A stretch of DNA of 64,000 bases, from the NCBI GenBank assembly GCA_903904835.1, contig CAIVEI010000113.1, positions 1 through 64,000 on the forward strand. The letters are read 5' to 3'. A program made the translations under genes and the position numbers. The notes beneath the pieces were generated by a model. The model had not been told where the DNA came from. It saw only the letters and a program-made list of their open reading frames with translations, and did no database searches. This document shows positions 1 through 8,482 of the stretch, piece by piece. The DNA comes from an uncultured Schlesneria sp. (GTDB lineage: Bacteria; Planctomycetota; Planctomycetia; Planctomycetales; Planctomycetaceae). The stretch's first letter is position 1. The number at the start of each line of letters is the position of its first letter.

Positions 1-35
1 CAGACAAGATCCCTCGCTTGCGCGTCGGGCTAACG
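1..35. repeat. GCCCGACGCG inverted-repeat element, right end only (cut by window start)
   Basis: Bases 6-31 (AAGATCCCTCGCTTGCGCGTCGGGCT and flank) match one arm of the complete inverted repeat at 8411-8482. Only this arm is inside the window, so the other arm is expected just before base 1. Confidence 0.6.
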
Positions 36-79
36 TTACAGGGTGATTCTTGTGATGATGGCTACTTTGGTCTGAGACA

Positions 80-169
80 AAGCCTCGCTGGCGACTTCGG
101 AGAAGCCGTGGCTTCTCCATTGATCGATCAAAGAGCACTGCTTGACCGAAGACGGTCAAGCAGTGGCAC
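80..169. repeat. GTGGCAC palindromic element, copy A (left end decayed)
   Basis: A perfect 13 bp hairpin (136-148 with 153-165, loop AAGA) ends in GTGGCAC at 163-169. Upstream, 99-118 form a second hairpin, GGAGAAGCC/GGCTTCTCC with a 2 nt loop. The right half is almost identical to copy B at 31.3 kb and close to copy C at 34.4 kb. The left terminal GTGCCAC is not preserved. It lies downstream of the topoisomerase B gene, where the hairpins could also act in transcript ending, although no T-run follows. Confidence 0.7.
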
Positions 170-193
170 ATTCAATTCGAAGACCAACAACCA

Positions 194-2104
194 CTAGACA
201 TCCAAGTCATCAACAAGATTGGCATCGCTCATAATGATGCGATAACGCTCGCTGGCGTCTTTGCCGAGTAGCTGAGAAAACGTCTGGTCTGCTTCCACGA
301 GGCTGTCGATATCGACAGCCAATAACGTCCTTGTCTTCGGGTCGAGCGTTGTTTCTTTTAACTGCGTCGCGGTCATCTCGCCCAGACCTTTAAACCGACC
401 GATTTCGGGCTTTCGATTGGCGGGAAGTCCAGCCAGGATCTCTTCTTTGTGCGCGTCATCCTGGGCATACAAGATTTGTGTGCCAACCTGAATCCGGTAC
501 AGAGGCGGTTGAGCGAGATACAGTTTTCTGTTGGTGATCAGATCCCTCATGTGTCGGAAGAAGAAGGTCAGCAGCAAAGTGCTGATGTGATATCCGTCAC
601 TATCGGCATCCATCATCAGGATGACCTTGTCGTAGCGCAAGAGGTGAATATCAAACTTGGGGCCGAGTCCGGTGCCCAGTGTTTCGACCAGATCTTTAAT
701 TTCCTGGCTTTCAAGAATCTTGCTGGTGGCCAGTGATTCGGTGTTCAGAATTTTGCCGCGTAAGGGAAGGATGGCCTGGGTCCGGCTGTCGCGACCCATC
801 CCGGCGGTTCCACCTGCGGACTGACCTTCGACGATGAACAGTTCTGCTTCAGCAGGATTGGTTGCCCGGCAATCAAGAAGCTTGCCGGGAAGGCTTGTTC
901 TTCGTGATGTTGGTGACTTGCGGCGAACTTCGGTCGCTGCTTCGCGACTCGCCTGGCGCGCTCGTGCGGCGAGGACAATTCTTCCAACAACCGCGTCTGC
1001 AATCGTGGGATTATTGTTAAGCCAGGTTTCGAGCGCCGGACGGATCATCCCCTCGACGGCAGCAGTCATTTCCGGGTTATTCAGTTTCTCTTTCGTTTGT
1101 CCTTGAAACATGGGGTCCGAAAGAAACACGGACAAAATCGCGAGAACTCCTTCTCGAATATCGGAGTTTTCGATCACGACCCCTTTGATCTTGATGTCGT
1201 GAACTTCCATGTAGTTACGAACGGCTTTTGCAACTGCGGAACGAAAACCCGATTCGTGAGTCCCCCCAGCATGCGTACGGATTCCGTTCACGTAACTGCG
1301 AACATGTTCGTCGGTCGCCTCAGTCCAGCGAAGGACCACTTCAATCTTAACACCGCCATCGTCGCGAGAGGCCGAAAAGACCTGTTCGTGGATCGCCTTT
1401 TTTTGCCCTTCAAGAAGTATCTTATCGAGGTATGCGACGATCCCGTTCGGGTACAGGAATTCGTGCCTTTCTTTTTTTGCTTCATCGTTGAAGACAAGTT
1501 TCAATCCCGCGTGAATGTAAGCGATATCTTCCAGATGCTGACGGATAATGTCCGCATTGAAGGTTGTTTTGGAAAAGATCTCTTCATCGGGCCGAAAGAA
1601 GATCGTGGTACCCCGGCCGCGAAATGGTTTGACCTGTTTGACAGGGGTGGTTGGCTTTCCTCGTTTGTATCGTTGCGACCACTCGTAACCATCACGATAG
1701 ACCGTCGCGACCATTTCGCTTGAGAGTGCGTTCGTGACTGACGACCCGACACCATGCAATCCACCGCTGCGAGCGTAGGCCTGACTGTTGAATTTGCCCC
1801 CTGCGTTGAGTGTCGTCAGAACGGTTTCAAGTGTCGATTTTTTTGTCTTCGGATGAGTGTCGACGGGGATACCGCGACCATTGTCCTCAACGGTACATGA
1901 CGAGCCGTCTTTGTGCAGAGTCACGATGATTTCTGTGCAGTGTCCTGCAAGGTGTTCATCGACACTGTTGTCGAGGATTTCCCATAACAAATGGTGCAGT
2001 CCGCGCGAATCCGTTCCTCCAATATACATCGAGGGACGCATCCGAACGTGTTCGAGGCCTTCCAGGACTTCGATATCTTTTGATGTGTATTCGGCGTTGG
2101 ACAT
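194..2104 (-). CDS. parE: Type IIA DNA topoisomerase subunit B (ParE/GyrB family, ParE-like)
   Basis: ATPase subunit of a type IIA topoisomerase, which with the A subunit passes one DNA duplex through another. The GHKL ATPase motifs are visible: EILDNSVDE (about 42-50), DNGRGIP (74-80) and GGLHGVG (114-120). The TOPRIM domain has VEGQSAGG (Glu about 426) and DADSDG (about 499-504), followed by GRFKGLGEM. The 636 aa length and the DADSDG spelling fit ParE, but GyrB cannot be excluded from sequence alone. EGQSAGG replaces the usual EGDSAGG; the acidic metal ligands are kept. I chose ATG 2104, preceded by GGAAG at good spacing, over an upstream TTG at 2197. The A subunit gene lies upstream on the same strand, separated by a 405 bp repeat-bearing gap. 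Confidence 0.9.
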   Translation of the reverse strand: MSNAEYTSKDIEVLEGLEHVRMRPSMYIGGTDSRGLHHLLWEILDNSVDEHLAGHCTEIIVTLHKDGSSCTVEDNGRGIPVDTHPKTKKSTLETVLTTLNAGGKFNSQAYARSGGLHGVGSSVTNALSSEMVATVYRDGYEWSQRYKRGKPTTPVKQVKPFRGRGTTIFFRPDEEIFSKTTFNADIIRQHLEDIAYIHAGLKLVFNDEAKKERHEFLYPNGIVAYLDKILLEGQKKAIHEQVFSASRDDGGVKIEVVLRWTEATDEHVRSYVNGIRTHAGGTHESGFRSAVAKAVRNYMEVHDIKIKGVVIENSDIREGVLAILSVFLSDPMFQGQTKEKLNNPEMTAAVEGMIRPALETWLNNNPTIADAVVGRIVLAARARQASREAATEVRRKSPTSRRTSLPGKLLDCRATNPAEAELFIVEGQSAGGTAGMGRDSRTQAILPLRGKILNTESLATSKILESQEIKDLVETLGTGLGPKFDIHLLRYDKVILMMDADSDGYHISTLLLTFFFRHMRDLITNRKLYLAQPPLYRIQVGTQILYAQDDAHKEEILAGLPANRKPEIGRFKGLGEMTATQLKETTLDPKTRTLLAVDIDSLVEADQTFSQLLGKDASERYRIIMSDANLVDDLDV

Positions 2105-2254
2105 AAACACTTCCGTTGTTCTAACGTTTTGTTTCTTCGCACTCCACGAAGATTTTGCATCGGGAGGAGCGTCACCCTGGTCTAATGAAACGGTCAAACT
2201 GACGTGGGGAAAAACAGTTGCACCTTATGCGTGGAATAGCGGTCGAAACTTGGA

Positions 2255-2354
2255 GTGCCACGGTTTTGGAGTCTTCGACAAGGCCGTGTGTTTTCATGGT
2301 TCGACAACGTCTCCGAAGAGCACGGCCTTACCGAAGTCGGTAAAACCGTGGCAC
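2255..2354. repeat. GTGCCAC/GTGGCAC palindromic element, copy D (complete, 100 bp, variant arms)
   Basis: Terminal inverted repeats are GTGCCACGGTTTT (2255-2267) and AAAACCGTGGCAC (2342-2354), a perfect 13 bp match. Internally CACGGCCTTACCG and CGGTAAAACCGTG form a right-hand hairpin with an AAGT loop, and the left half can form a second hairpin. It has the same size and layout as copy C (34351-34448), but the arm sequence differs (CACGG instead of CACTG) on both sides, so pairing is kept. Confidence 0.8.
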
Positions 2355-2460
2355 CCATTTTCGTAGCTTTCGGTTCCATAATCACACCATTCCTAGCAAC
2401 ATCAATACCCCACCTTCTGTCCGTTTCATCAGGACGGCCGCGCCCTCCAATTTTCGTTGA

Positions 2461-2483
2461 GGAAAAGAGTCCGGGGGCTTACG
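2461..2483. repeat. Short dispersed repeat (GAAAAGAGTCCGGGGGC), copy 1
   Basis: The 17 bases at 2462-2478 recur exactly, in inverse orientation, at 12465-12481, and the match extends to 22 bases with one mismatch. Both copies are intergenic. Confidence 0.55.
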
Positions 2484-2509
2484 CCTCCAGGCTCGCCTGT
2501 TTTCTAACT

Positions 2510-4915
2510 TTAACTGCTCCCCTTCTCTGCTTCGATTGTGGCCCAGTCGATCAAGACGATGTCGGGGCGAACGATTTCTGTGAACGTACTTCTCTGTGCC
2601 GCTCGAATTCCTTTTCCGCCACGAGCCGTAAGCTCGTACTTCATCTGTCCAAAGACCAGTAGTTTTTCGGCGGATGTTTGAACTCGAAGACAGTCACTGG
2701 GGCGAGCCATTTGAGCAGCCCCGAGGACTTCATCTTTGGGATCAGACAGCTTGATGCCTCGAACCCCCTTGCCTGCGCCAGATAAGATAGGGATTTCGTC
2801 GATCGAGAAATGAATCACTCGTGCTTGCTTTGTCGCGACGAACATCGACGTTGCATCCCGAACGAGTTCGACCCAGACAACTCGATCCCCCTCCATCGGA
2901 CGACAGTATTTTCGACCCGCTTTCGTCGAGGGAGTGCGAAATGGAGAAAGAGGCAGCCGCATGACCTGCCCCTGAGCGGTCAAGGCTAAAAAATAGGGTG
3001 CGGAAGGTAATCCTTCACCCATGTCCTGATCCGATGGGGTGAACCGGGCGTCGGTTGTCATCGCTGCGACGATTGTGACGCCGTCACCCATTTTCACATG
3101 CTTGGAAATTGGTTCGCCGTAACCGGATGATACGGGGATCAGCTCGACCGGCAGCGTAAAGGCAATTCCGTCGCTTGTGAAATAGATGATATTGTCGACC
3201 GTGCTGCCGGGGAGGACGTCCAGTACGACGTCACCTTCTCTGACCCTGGTGGTTTCCACGCTTTGCAGGCGTCCGACCCGTTTGACCCAGCCCTCGCGCG
3301 TCAGCACGACATTTGTGTTTTCACGGACGATGTAAACACTTGCATCGAATTCGACGATTTCTTCGCTGCTGCCAATCGTCGTCCGGCGCTTGTCAGCAAA
3401 TTTGGTCGACAGTTCTTCAAGCTCAGACTGAACGACACCCCAAAGTCGTTTTTCCGAGGCGAGCAATTTGCGAAGCTTCTCGGCGGCGGTCCGTTTTTCG
3501 TTGAGCTCACCGACAATCGAATCGATTTCAAGCTGAGAGATTTTGTAAAGCTGCATTTCCAGGATCGACATGGTCTGCTCTTCATCAAGCAGTGGAAATG
3601 CCTTGAGCAATTTGTCACAGGCATCTCGTTTGCCTGAGCTGTTGCGAATGATCTTCAGTGCCCGATCGAGGTCATTAAAAATGATCTCGAAGCCTTCCAG
3701 GATGTGAATTCGCTGCTCAAGTTGCCGAAGATCGAATTCGAGTCGTTTCCGGAGGGTTGCCAGCCGGAACTTGAGGAAATGTCGCAAGATTTCCACAAGA
3801 CTTAACCGAGCCGGGACCATTGAGCCCGTTTCTTCGGGAATCAGGCAAGTGGCGTTGTAGCCAAAGTTTTGTTCGAGCGACGTGTGCTTGAAAAGATACG
3901 TCATCACGGGTTCTGGATCGGAACCGGGCTTCAGATCCAGAACGATTCGCAGGTCGTGCTTGTTGTCCGTTTCATCGTTTGAATCTAGCAACTGCGGCAG
4001 CTTACGCGAATTGACGATTGCTCCGATCTCTGCGGCAAGTGGACCCGATTCCACGCCGTAGGGAATGGAATAAATGATGACCCGGTTTTCGCTGCCAGCC
4101 TTTTTGCTTTTGTCGAGCATCCATTCGCCACGAACTTTGATTGCCCCCCGCCCTTCTTCGTAAATGGCCCGCAAATCTTTCCGATCGGTCACGATTCGAC
4201 CGCCGAGAGGAAAATCAGGCCCCTTGATCTGCTTGAGAAGATCTTTGGTTTCCGCTTCAGGATTTTCAATTAAATGGATACATGCCGCGATTACTTCGCC
4301 CAGATTGTGTGGAGGCATGTTCGTCGCCATCCCAACTGCAATACCCGACGCCCCATTGACAAGGAGATTTGGAAAACGAGCGGGTAAAACGACTGGTTCG
4401 TTCACACGACCATCGTAATTCGGTCGCATGTCAACAGTTTGAAACTTTAGTTCTTGAATCAGGTGTTCAGCTAACTGAGTCAGCTTCGCTTCGGTGTAAC
4501 GAGAAGCAGCGGCAGGCAGACCCATGATCGAGCCGAAGTTTCCCTGACCATGGACAAGCGGGTATCTCAGCATGAAGTTCTGGGCCATGCGAACCAGTGC
4601 ATCATAGATGGCCCCTTCACCGTGCGGATGGTAGTCACCCATCGTGGTTCCGGAGATCTTCGCGCACTTCAGGGTTTTACTATCTGCCGTGAGACGAAGA
4701 TCTTCGTACATGGCATACAGAATTCGCCGTTGGACTGGCTTCAATCCATCGCGCACGTCGGGGAGCGCTCGCGACATGATAACCGACATCGCATAGTTCA
4801 AGTATCGCTTACGTGTCTCTTGGCTGAGGAGCACGTATTCAATGCGGTCCGTTGCTTCCTGGCCTTTTTCACCGTTTTCGTTGTCAGACGTGCGCTTCGC
4901 CAATTTCAACTCCAT
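2510..4915 (-). CDS. parC: Type IIA DNA topoisomerase subunit A (ParC/GyrA family)
   Basis: DNA cleavage-religation subunit and partner of the ParE-like protein downstream. The N-terminal winged-helix/tower region is clear: YAMSVIMSRALPDVRDGLKPVQRR, then GDYHPHGEGAIYDALVRMAQ. The catalytic tyrosine sits in AAASRYTEAKL (Tyr about 140 from ATG 4915). The C-terminal third looks like a beta-pinwheel with repeated blade sequences; a canonical GyrA box (QRRGGKG) is not seen in the first blade, though ARGGKGIRAAQR occurs near the C-terminus, which favours a ParC-type reading. The 801 aa length fits either family. An in-frame TTG at 4981 would add 22 residues; neither start has a good ribosome binding site, so ATG 4915 is preferred but not certain. 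Confidence 0.88.
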   Translation of the reverse strand: MELKLAKRTSDNENGEKGQEATDRIEYVLLSQETRKRYLNYAMSVIMSRALPDVRDGLKPVQRRILYAMYEDLRLTADSKTLKCAKISGTTMGDYHPHGEGAIYDALVRMAQNFMLRYPLVHGQGNFGSIMGLPAAASRYTEAKLTQLAEHLIQELKFQTVDMRPNYDGRVNEPVVLPARFPNLLVNGASGIAVGMATNMPPHNLGEVIAACIHLIENPEAETKDLLKQIKGPDFPLGGRIVTDRKDLRAIYEEGRGAIKVRGEWMLDKSKKAGSENRVIIYSIPYGVESGPLAAEIGAIVNSRKLPQLLDSNDETDNKHDLRIVLDLKPGSDPEPVMTYLFKHTSLEQNFGYNATCLIPEETGSMVPARLSLVEILRHFLKFRLATLRKRLEFDLRQLEQRIHILEGFEIIFNDLDRALKIIRNSSGKRDACDKLLKAFPLLDEEQTMSILEMQLYKISQLEIDSIVGELNEKRTAAEKLRKLLASEKRLWGVVQSELEELSTKFADKRRTTIGSSEEIVEFDASVYIVRENTNVVLTREGWVKRVGRLQSVETTRVREGDVVLDVLPGSTVDNIIYFTSDGIAFTLPVELIPVSSGYGEPISKHVKMGDGVTIVAAMTTDARFTPSDQDMGEGLPSAPYFLALTAQGQVMRLPLSPFRTPSTKAGRKYCRPMEGDRVVWVELVRDATSMFVATKQARVIHFSIDEIPILSGAGKGVRGIKLSDPKDEVLGAAQMARPSDCLRVQTSAEKLLVFGQMKYELTARGGKGIRAAQRSTFTEIVRPDIVLIDWATIEAEKGSS

Positions 4916-5196
4916 TTGTCTGTTCAATGGCACAAGACGGGGTGACTTTTCCGTCTGAGCCAAGTCTTCGGGAACTATCAATTACACGGACTGCGGAGAA
5001 TCTGCAACTGATCTTAAGCCGTTAAATTGCAATCCTTTGCAAATATCTTCGCAGTCACGTTCTCAGACCGGGAATGACTCATTCCAACGATCGTTCCGAA
5101 CCGAAATTGAGTAGGGTTCGATCGTCCGAACAGGTCGGATGAACAGGGAGTCTTGCCGGGCACGCACTGCCGATGGCAACCCAAGGAGGGGATTCG

Positions 5197-5841
5197 ATGT
5201 TTTGTCGTAAATTGGCCGCCGTTTGGCCGGTAGTTTTATCCGCCCTAATGATGCCCTCGATCCATGCTCAGGATCAAGACTCAGATCCATTTGCAACGGG
5301 TCCGGAGTTAACTCCGCCACCGGCATTGAATCGTCCTGTGATCTCTGATCAGCAACGCAATCTGGCTCAGCCAGCGTCGTATCGCAATGGCCCGGATAGC
5401 GGAGCTTCTTGCCAGCAGCAACCGATGCCAATCGATGCGAATCTCGCCGGTGGATCAGGTGGCGGATTCGGTGGTGGCGGCGCCGGAGGAGGGGCAGCGG
5501 GACCGATGCAACAACAAGGATACGTCCGGCTGGGTGCACCGATGTATCCAACGCCAAAACCGAATATTCCCATCTGGTCCGGAGCAACGATGATCACGAA
5601 TCAAGCTCTGGCTCCACAGGAAATGCTTTATCCTCACACCTACCGGGCGATTTATCCGCCGTACTACCATCGAGTCAAAGGGGGATGGATTCTGACGCCG
5701 CTTGGTGTTCGATCACACGAAAAGTGGGAACTTCAAGGGACCATGGTCCAGGTGAAATATCGTTCGAGTTACCCAGGCATGTTGAGCGGTGCCGGCTGGC
5801 ACCCAACCGCAACGTCCTATTGGCACGGATCGTGGAAATAA
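5197..5841 (+). CDS. Exported Gly/Pro/Tyr-rich protein of unknown function
   Basis: No family recognised. A signal peptide is clear (MFCRKLAAVWPVVLSALMMPSIHAQ, cleavage after HA). The mature part of about 190 aa has a glycine-rich linker (GGSGGGFGGGGAGGGAAG, about 88-105) and a C-terminal section rich in Tyr, Pro, Trp and His (YRAIYPPYYHRVKGGWILTPLGVRSHEKWELQGTMVQVKYR). ATG 5197 is chosen because AAGGAGGGG sits just upstream; the in-frame ATG at 5173 would place that site inside the gene. First of four closely spaced exported-protein genes. Probably a cell-surface component, by inference from export and composition only. Confidence 0.75.
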   Translation: MFCRKLAAVWPVVLSALMMPSIHAQDQDSDPFATGPELTPPPALNRPVISDQQRNLAQPASYRNGPDSGASCQQQPMPIDANLAGGSGGGFGGGGAGGGAAGPMQQQGYVRLGAPMYPTPKPNIPIWSGATMITNQALAPQEMLYPHTYRAIYPPYYHRVKGGWILTPLGVRSHEKWELQGTMVQVKYRSSYPGMLSGAGWHPTATSYWHGSWK

Positions 5842-5875
5842 TTGATCCGAAAACCTTTGGTGAAAGGGGCTCAAT

Positions 5876-6436
5876 ATGCGTCTGCGAATGAAATTCGGAT
5901 CGGTAGTGATTCTCACGATCGTCAGCGTTGCCGCTACGACCGACGGATGGACTGCCGAGCCAACAGTCACAAATTCAGCGGTTCAAAACCGACAGAAATT
6001 ACAAACCGAAACAGCAAAGCCGAGTTCCTCTTCGAAAGTTGTCCCTGCGGGATATTCATCAATGGCGGAATTTCAGGATTCCGTTGTCGATGGAAGTGAA
6101 GCGGTGCAGCTTCGTGCCAGGGGCAAGGCATCACGGATGTACCGTGAATCGTTGATCGCTCGAGCACATCGACAGAAACAAGAACACTTTCGTGTCGAGC
6201 ATGAAAACTTGCGAGATTGGACCAATTATATCAGAGGTTACGGCCCAGCCGTCTGGGTTCGCAATGGGCCCGAATGTGGCATTCATCCACCTTCAATTCC
6301 GTTTGCGAAACGAGTTGGCGGATACAACGCTCCGGCTTGGCGAGGCGTTTCAGGTATCCCGAAACAACCTGATATTTCGCCTCTGGCAGTGAACGCGCCG
6401 GATGATGAGATGCGCTATAGGACTGTAGGACATTGA
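5876..6436 (+). CDS. Exported protein of unknown function
   Basis: 186 aa with an N-terminal signal peptide (MRLRMKFGSVVILTIVSVAATTDGWTAE). The central region is Arg/Glu-rich (SRMYRESLIARAHRQKQEHFRVEHENLRDW). The C-terminal half has a Gly/Pro pattern, GPAVWVRNGPECGIHPPSIPFAKRV, with a single Cys. It starts 34 bp after the preceding exported-protein gene, with GAAAGGGG upstream of ATG, so the two are likely co-transcribed. No enzymatic motif seen. Confidence 0.7.
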   Translation: MRLRMKFGSVVILTIVSVAATTDGWTAEPTVTNSAVQNRQKLQTETAKPSSSSKVVPAGYSSMAEFQDSVVDGSEAVQLRARGKASRMYRESLIARAHRQKQEHFRVEHENLRDWTNYIRGYGPAVWVRNGPECGIHPPSIPFAKRVGGYNAPAWRGVSGIPKQPDISPLAVNAPDDEMRYRTVGH

Positions 6437-6509
6437 GAGATTCGCCTGGCGGATCTCGTGGATTAATGTTGAGCTTTGCCCATCCGATGTGAACGGAAGG
6501 ATTTTTGAA

Positions 6510-7196
6510 ATGAAATCGTTGTGGAAAAACCTCGTTCAGAGCGCACTCGTTGTTGGCCTCGCGGCCAGCCTGACGGGAACACTCGTTGCTCAGGATTCGG
6601 GGCAAGCTGGCATCGTGCGGATTTCCAGGCCGAAAATGAGTGATGTCGTCAACCGCCAGGTGACGCCGACCGGCGCCATGATGATGAGCGAGAGCTGTAA
6701 CACAGCGATCGGATCACAATCGTCGGCCGGATGTGATCCCTCATCGTCTGGAGTGGGGTCAGGCTATCATAACGGTCAGGGATCGCAATACACCGAGTAT
6801 CCGGCAGATAACTCGTGGGGCGCGGGATTCCATCGTCACACGCGCGGTCATAGTGCTGCCTTCAACAGCATGTGCTTTGGCAACTCGTGCCCTCCCGGCG
6901 GTATGTATTATCACGACCCATCCGGTCAGGCGATGCTCGACTACTTCAAATGTAAATTTGGCTATTTCATCCCGACTGGTGGTGGAGGTGCAGGACTGCC
7001 GTGGGTAGGCCACTACTCCAGGGTCTACCCTGTCACCCCGTATCACAGCGACGCGCGTGATGGCCAGGTCTGGGCTGCTCAGGGCTACGGTATTCCGATC
7101 TCGGTACCACTCGCCCCTGTCGTCGGCCATACGTACGAATATGGCTGGGGAGTTCCTTCCAGTCGGTTGGTGCCTGTGTCGAATCCTGCTTATTAG
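6510..7196 (+). CDS. Exported Gly/Tyr-rich protein with AGIVRIS motif
   Basis: 228 aa after choosing ATG 6510, which has GGAAGG upstream; the in-frame ATG at 6489 lies before that site. The signal peptide is MKSLWKNLVQSALVVGLAASLTGTLVAQ. Immediately after it comes GQAGIVRISRPK, a motif shared with the next gene (GSAGIVRISDG). The rest is rich in Gly, Ser, Tyr and His, with Cys pairs such as SSAGCDPSS and CFGNSCPPGG, and includes YYHDPSGQAMLDYFKCKFGYF. No known domain. The shared motif shows that the two neighbours are related and suggests a common surface or processing role (inference). Confidence 0.7.
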   Translation: MKSLWKNLVQSALVVGLAASLTGTLVAQDSGQAGIVRISRPKMSDVVNRQVTPTGAMMMSESCNTAIGSQSSAGCDPSSSGVGSGYHNGQGSQYTEYPADNSWGAGFHRHTRGHSAAFNSMCFGNSCPPGGMYYHDPSGQAMLDYFKCKFGYFIPTGGGGAGLPWVGHYSRVYPVTPYHSDARDGQVWAAQGYGIPISVPLAPVVGHTYEYGWGVPSSRLVPVSNPAY

Positions 7197-7298
7197 TCTT
7201 GGTGTTACAACAGTGCTTTTGAGGAGCCGCAGTCAGCGGCATTCATGAACTGCGACCGCCGTGGGATTGCTCCGACCGGCGACGTAAAGGAAACTGCG

Positions 7299-8255
7299 AT
7301 GCGTTTCACAAAATCGAACGGATTGATAGCAGCCTCCCTGATGCTCATCTTGGGTTCGGCGACCAGTGGATTCGCACAACAGGGGCCCGGCTCTGCTGGC
7401 ATCGTGAGAATCAGCGACGGTCGAGTCCGGTCAAACGGCCAAACGGCGACCGCTCAGTCTGTTGAGCAGGTCGGCGGACATCGGTATGGTCCGATGGCTG
7501 GTGATTGCCAGAATGGAAGCTGCCCAACCGGCGGTTGCCCAACGGGAAATTGTCCCACGGGATTCGGTCAGGATTGCCAATCCGGGTATTGCCCAAGCTG
7601 CCGTGGTGGATGCCTTCACGGCAAATTTGGCGAACACTACTGCAAGCATTCTCCCGATTATGGATATGCTCCACCGACAAAGTACCCGCTCCATCGTCGC
7701 GGTGTTGAGTATACCAATTACTTCCCTCAAAAATGGTACGGTGCAGGTGCTGACTACAGCCAGTCACCCGCTCCGATGGTTTACCAACCGACGGACACGA
7801 CTCAGCTTGGCTACTACTATCAGCATGTCCCGTTCTGGCAGCCGATGCCGAATCGATTGCCACCTCGGCCGATCCCTTCACAATGGCACACCACACCTCC
7901 AGCGGTTTCCGCTTCCCGCTATTGCAACGGCTTCTTTCCTGGCCAGTTGGGGCCATATGCCGGGCACTCAGGTTGGCACGGAGGTCACAACGCTGGTTCG
8001 TACGTGTCGGCCGGTGGCATGAACGGATCGTGTCCTCCAAACACGAATGCAGCTCCAATGACAAGCCCCCAGCCGTTGCCTCATAACATCGAGACCGTGC
8101 CTCCGATTCAATCTGTACCAGGTCCGATTGACACAGCACCTCAGCCTTTGCAAGAACAGGTGATTGACAGCCAGCCAGCATCGGCGTCGTCAGACGCGAG
8201 TGGATTGCCACCGTCACCCAGTTCGGCTTCAAACGCCGATAGTAGCCCGTTCTAA
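7299..8255 (+). CDS. Exported Cys/Gly/Pro-rich protein with CPTG repeats and AGIVRIS motif
   Basis: 318 aa from ATG 7299, preceded by AAAGGAAA; an in-frame ATG at 7245 is less likely. The signal peptide is followed by GPGSAGIVRISDG, as in the preceding gene. A cysteine cluster follows: CQNGSCPTGGCPTGNCPTG, then CQSGYCPSCRGGCLHG. The remainder is Tyr/Pro/His-rich and ends in a low-complexity Pro/Ser/Ala tail. The Cys spacing could bind metal or cross-link; nothing here decides. The tandem-like gene order and shared motif suggest duplication. A strong terminator follows at 8332-8374. Confidence 0.72.
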   Translation: MRFTKSNGLIAASLMLILGSATSGFAQQGPGSAGIVRISDGRVRSNGQTATAQSVEQVGGHRYGPMAGDCQNGSCPTGGCPTGNCPTGFGQDCQSGYCPSCRGGCLHGKFGEHYCKHSPDYGYAPPTKYPLHRRGVEYTNYFPQKWYGAGADYSQSPAPMVYQPTDTTQLGYYYQHVPFWQPMPNRLPPRPIPSQWHTTPPAVSASRYCNGFFPGQLGPYAGHSGWHGGHNAGSYVSAGGMNGSCPPNTNAAPMTSPQPLPHNIETVPPIQSVPGPIDTAPQPLQEQVIDSQPASASSDASGLPPSPSSASNADSSPF

Positions 8256-8331
8256 GTTGTTCTCAGCCTGATGTCGAGCGACATCGACTCAAGTTTGAAC
8301 CTTCAAGACGATGGTCGTAACGAATCGAAAA

Positions 8332-8374
8332 AAAGGCCGGGAACTCGATGACGAGTTCCCGGCCTTTGCGTTTT
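8332..8374 (+). terminator. Rho-independent terminator after exported-protein cluster
   Basis: A perfect 16 bp stem (8332-8347 with 8352-8367, loop ATGA) is flanked by an A-run before and TTTGCGTTTT after. It could work in both directions, but lies 77 bp after the stop of the plus-strand cluster. Confidence 0.85.
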
Positions 8375-8410
8375 AACCCTGATTATTCCTCTGGAACACC
8401 TTGAAACATT

Positions 8411-8482
8411 AGCCCGACGCGCAAGCGAGGGATCTTATTCCCATTAAAACGAAAAGAAGATCTATCGCTTGCGCGTCGGGCC
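8411..8482. repeat. 72 bp inverted-repeat element (GCCCGACGCGCAAGCGA arms)
   Basis: Arms at 8412-8436 and 8457-8481 pair over 25 bp with only two mismatches; the 17 outer bases are perfect. The 20 bp centre is A/T-rich. One arm of a second copy sits at the window start (6-31), and a degenerate relative (GCCCGACGCGCCAGCGG) is at 56554. MITE/REP-like in form; no transposase nearby. Confidence 0.75.

Larger units (their letters stand above)
2105..2509. other. Intergenic region between topoisomerase subunit genes, carrying repeats
   Basis: No convincing gene. The gap holds the complete palindromic element copy D (2255-2354) and a short dispersed repeat (2461-2483). Open frames here simply read through these repeats. 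Confidence 0.7.
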
